DNA from: Bacillus andreraoultii | GTDB lineage: Bacteria; Bacillota; Bacilli; Bacillales; Caldibacillaceae | Length of the DNA: 56,745 nucleotides | Direction of reading: 5' to 3' | Assembly (NCBI RefSeq): GCF_001244735.1 | Contig: NZ_LN868936.1 | Location: 163,784-220,528, forward strand | Shown: in pieces, positions 55,104 through 56,745 of the stretch | Layout: the number at the start of each line of letters is the position of its first letter | Position numbering within the stretch: position 1 is the stretch's first letter | Made by a program: the position numbers and the translations under genes | The notes under the pieces: generated by a model | The model's input: the letters and a program-made list of their open reading frames with translations, nothing else | The model's database searches: none | What the model was told of the DNA's origin: nothing

Positions 55104-56314
55104 ATGAAACATGTTGTAGCTTTTGATGTAAGTATGGGGAAAAGTGTGATGACGGTATATGACCGTTATAAACGATGTGAGTATGAAGGTGAGATTGAAC
55201 ATACACGTTCTAGCTTTCAATTGCTTCATGAGCGATTACAACAATTAAAGATTCTTGATGGACAAGCACCTGAAATTGTCTTTGAAGCGACAGGCGTTTA
55301 TTCAAAAGGATTGGAGAAGTTTTTATGCGACCATGGGTATAGGTATAGCCGGATGAATCCATTAGAGGCAAACCTTCAAATGGCTTCCATGCGTCGGCAT
55401 AAAACAGATAAGAGTGATGCACATGAGCTGGCGAAAACTCATTTTAAAATGGAACGGGACTATACATACCAACAGGATGAATACGATGAGCAGATTCGTG
55501 CGTTAACGCGATATTATGATGAGGTCGATACAAAAATCAATCATTTATGGAATCGGATGCATGCCATTTTACAACTCAGTTTCCCAGAGTTAGAGCAGAT
55601 TATTACACCACGTTCTGCATTGTTTTTAAACATCGTGCAGCTTTATCCTCATCCGACGGTACTAATAGCGCATTCTAAAACGGTGATTCGCAACCGACTA
55701 AAAGACAATACACGAAAAAATCTTTCGTTAAAGCGTGCAGAAGAAAAAGCGATTATTTTATTAGAAGTTGCCAAAGAATCTTATCCAGCTATTTCCTCAA
55801 CGGATGTTAGGTGTGAACAAGTAAAGGATTACGCAAAACGCATTTAAAAGAAAAGGAACAGCTAGTTAAACAAATGGTTGAACTTTCGAAAGACCGTTCC
55901 GAATTTCAAGTGCTTATTTCGTTTCCTGGGATTGGGGAGACTACAGCTGTGCGCATTATTGGGGAATTAGGCGATATTTGCCGTTTTAAAAACCATAAAC
56001 AATTAAACGCCTATGTGGGAATTGATATAATGCGCTATCAATCGGGCAATACACATTATCAAGATCGCATTAACAAGCGTGGAAATAAGAAATTACGGAA
56101 AATTTTATTTTATATGATGAAAACGATGATTACCTTACGCAAAAAAACAAGTAATCACTTAGTCGATTATTATGACAAATTAAAAACGCAACCCCAGAGA
56201 AAGCCTCATAAGGTTGCCATTATCGCGTGTATGAATAAGTTTTTGAAACTAATCTTTCACCTTATTCAACACAATGTACCATACGATTACGACACAGCTA
56301 TCTCCTGTGCGTAA
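55104..56314 (+). pseudogene. IS110-family transposase, split by a 1-nt frameshift
   Basis: The N-terminal frame (55104-55847) carries the RuvC-like DEDD domain: AFDVSMGKS (Asp8), EIVFEATGVY and RRHKTDKSDAHELA. It then stops at TAA 55845-55847 after DYAKRI. The frame two bases on is open from before CAT at 55841 and carries the C-terminal domain: LISFPGIGETTAVRIIGELG, FKNHKQLNAYVGI and QSGN, with its conserved Ser. Restoring one C near 55841 joins the two into about 402 residues. Unless IS110 frameshifting occurs here, which is not typical, the copy is inactive. Confidence 0.88.
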
Positions 56315-56384
56315 ATGGTTGATTTAAATATATCATAGATGACCTCGAAAAAAGTAAAATTCGTAAGGTCTATTTGTCGTTGCA

Positions 56385-56429
56385 AATTTTTATGTATGGG
56401 AGGGGTACCCCCTCCCATACATAAAAATT
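56385..56429. terminator. Perfect 21-bp inverted repeat with 3-nt loop
   Basis: Left arm AATTTTTATGTATGGGAGG plus GG, then TAC, then the exact complement to 56429. With A-rich and T-rich ends on both sides it would act as a very strong terminator in either direction. It lies 71 bp past the end of the IS110 transposase. Confidence 0.85.
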
Positions 56430-56477
56430 ATTCCTTTGTACAAAAATATTTTAAAAACTACTTGACTGGAGGTAAGA

Positions 56478-56604
56478 AAGGGGCTGCCCAGAAAGTTGTA
56501 TTTTTGATTTCCGGATGCCCCTTTTCATATTTTAAAACCTTGATATATCAACATTCTTGATTATCACATTTTTTTAGGATATCCACTTTTCGGACAGCCC
56601 TTTT
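56478..56604 (-). repeat. MITE-like element, copy 3 (intact)
   Basis: Ends are GGGGCTGCCCAGAAAGT at 56480 and, on the other strand, GGGCTGTCCGAAAAGT at 56600, imperfect terminal inverted repeats of about 20 bp. Inside are TGATAATCAAG and TTGATATATCAA. It has no coding capacity. The ends resemble those of the IS1182 family. This undisturbed copy serves as the empty site for comparison with copy 2. The remaining 140 bp to the window end is AT-rich with nothing recognised. Confidence 0.75.
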
Positions 56605-56745
56605 TCCTCTACCCCATAAACAATTGACGTGTTTTGTGAACATGAAGACAATATCAATATGACAAATAAAAATAATAAAATCTTCCTCATAATACATACC
56701 CACTTTTATAATTATGTAAAACTATTTTAATTTTCCTAATTATAC

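Noticed and set aside
55827-55874. Programmed frameshift in the IS110 transposase
   Set aside because: IS110 transposases are normally one frame and no slippery heptamer is present, so a mutation is more likely.

Overview
The window looks like a chromosome segment of a low-GC Gram-positive bacterium of the Bacillaceae or a close relative. This rests on AT-rich sequence, strong AGGAGG-type ribosome binding sites, frequent GTG and TTG starts, T-tailed hairpin terminators, and gene families typical of Bacillales: qoxABCD quinol oxidase, a YpuA-type DUF1002 protein, a LysM-CAP protein, TrhO, YjkB/YjkA and CidA/CidB-type proteins. It carries the lower mevalonate pathway, which is common in Staphylococcus and Listeria but unusual in Bacillaceae. 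I could not name the species. I see no rRNA, tRNA or CRISPR array.

Layout. 1-2236: tandem array of a 52-bp palindromic unit, organised as a 208-bp higher-order repeat, ending at a fragment of an IS91-like transposase gene. 2.6-4.8 kb: a frameshifted small gene and an intact IS1182-family element. 4.9-11.4 kb: a D,D-carboxypeptidase, a DUF47-Pit phosphate uptake pair, a lipoprotein, a DUF1002 protein and a permuted NlpC/P60-like protein. 11.5-16.0 kb: polyamine transporter potABCD behind an XRE-cupin regulator. 16.2-19.6 kb: two more 52-bp palindrome arrays flanking a chemoreceptor. 19.65-24.9 kb: a DsbA-like oxidoreductase, a two-component system, UppP and a DedA protein. 25.0-30.9 kb: a 50-aa protein, qoxABCD and cidAB/lrgAB-like genes. 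31.1-36.4 kb: trhO, an NSS transporter, a small membrane protein, a LysM-CAP protein and pncB. 36.5-36.8 kb: a degenerate 20-bp tandem repeat. 36.9-41.0 kb: mvaK1-mvaD-mvaK2-fni. 41.1-49.1 kb: a decayed membrane protein gene, DUF2500, MarR, topB, ybaK, a glycine-oxidase-like FAD enzyme and a second chemoreceptor. 49.5-54.6 kb: the glyoxylate shunt genes aceB-aceA, a 48-aa zinc-finger protein and a YjkB/YjkA (FetAB-like) ABC transporter. 54.6-56.7 kb: a reverse-oriented 52-bp repeat cluster, a frameshifted IS110-family transposase, a 45-bp palindrome and a MITE.

The housekeeping genes are ordinary. What stands out is the intergenic DNA, where three repeat families interleave. First, palindromic units phased at 52 bp (about five helical turns) occur at four loci. 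Second, a dispersed element of about 105-175 bp is present in about nine copies of varying completeness. Third, a MITE of about 130 bp with 20-bp terminal inverted repeats is present in three copies, one of them split by a copy of the dispersed element. Two MITE copies sit where they would act as transcription terminators. The palindrome arrays are the best candidate for an undescribed system, perhaps a chromosomal binding platform for a dimeric DNA-binding protein. That role is inference; the repeats themselves are read directly from the sequence.
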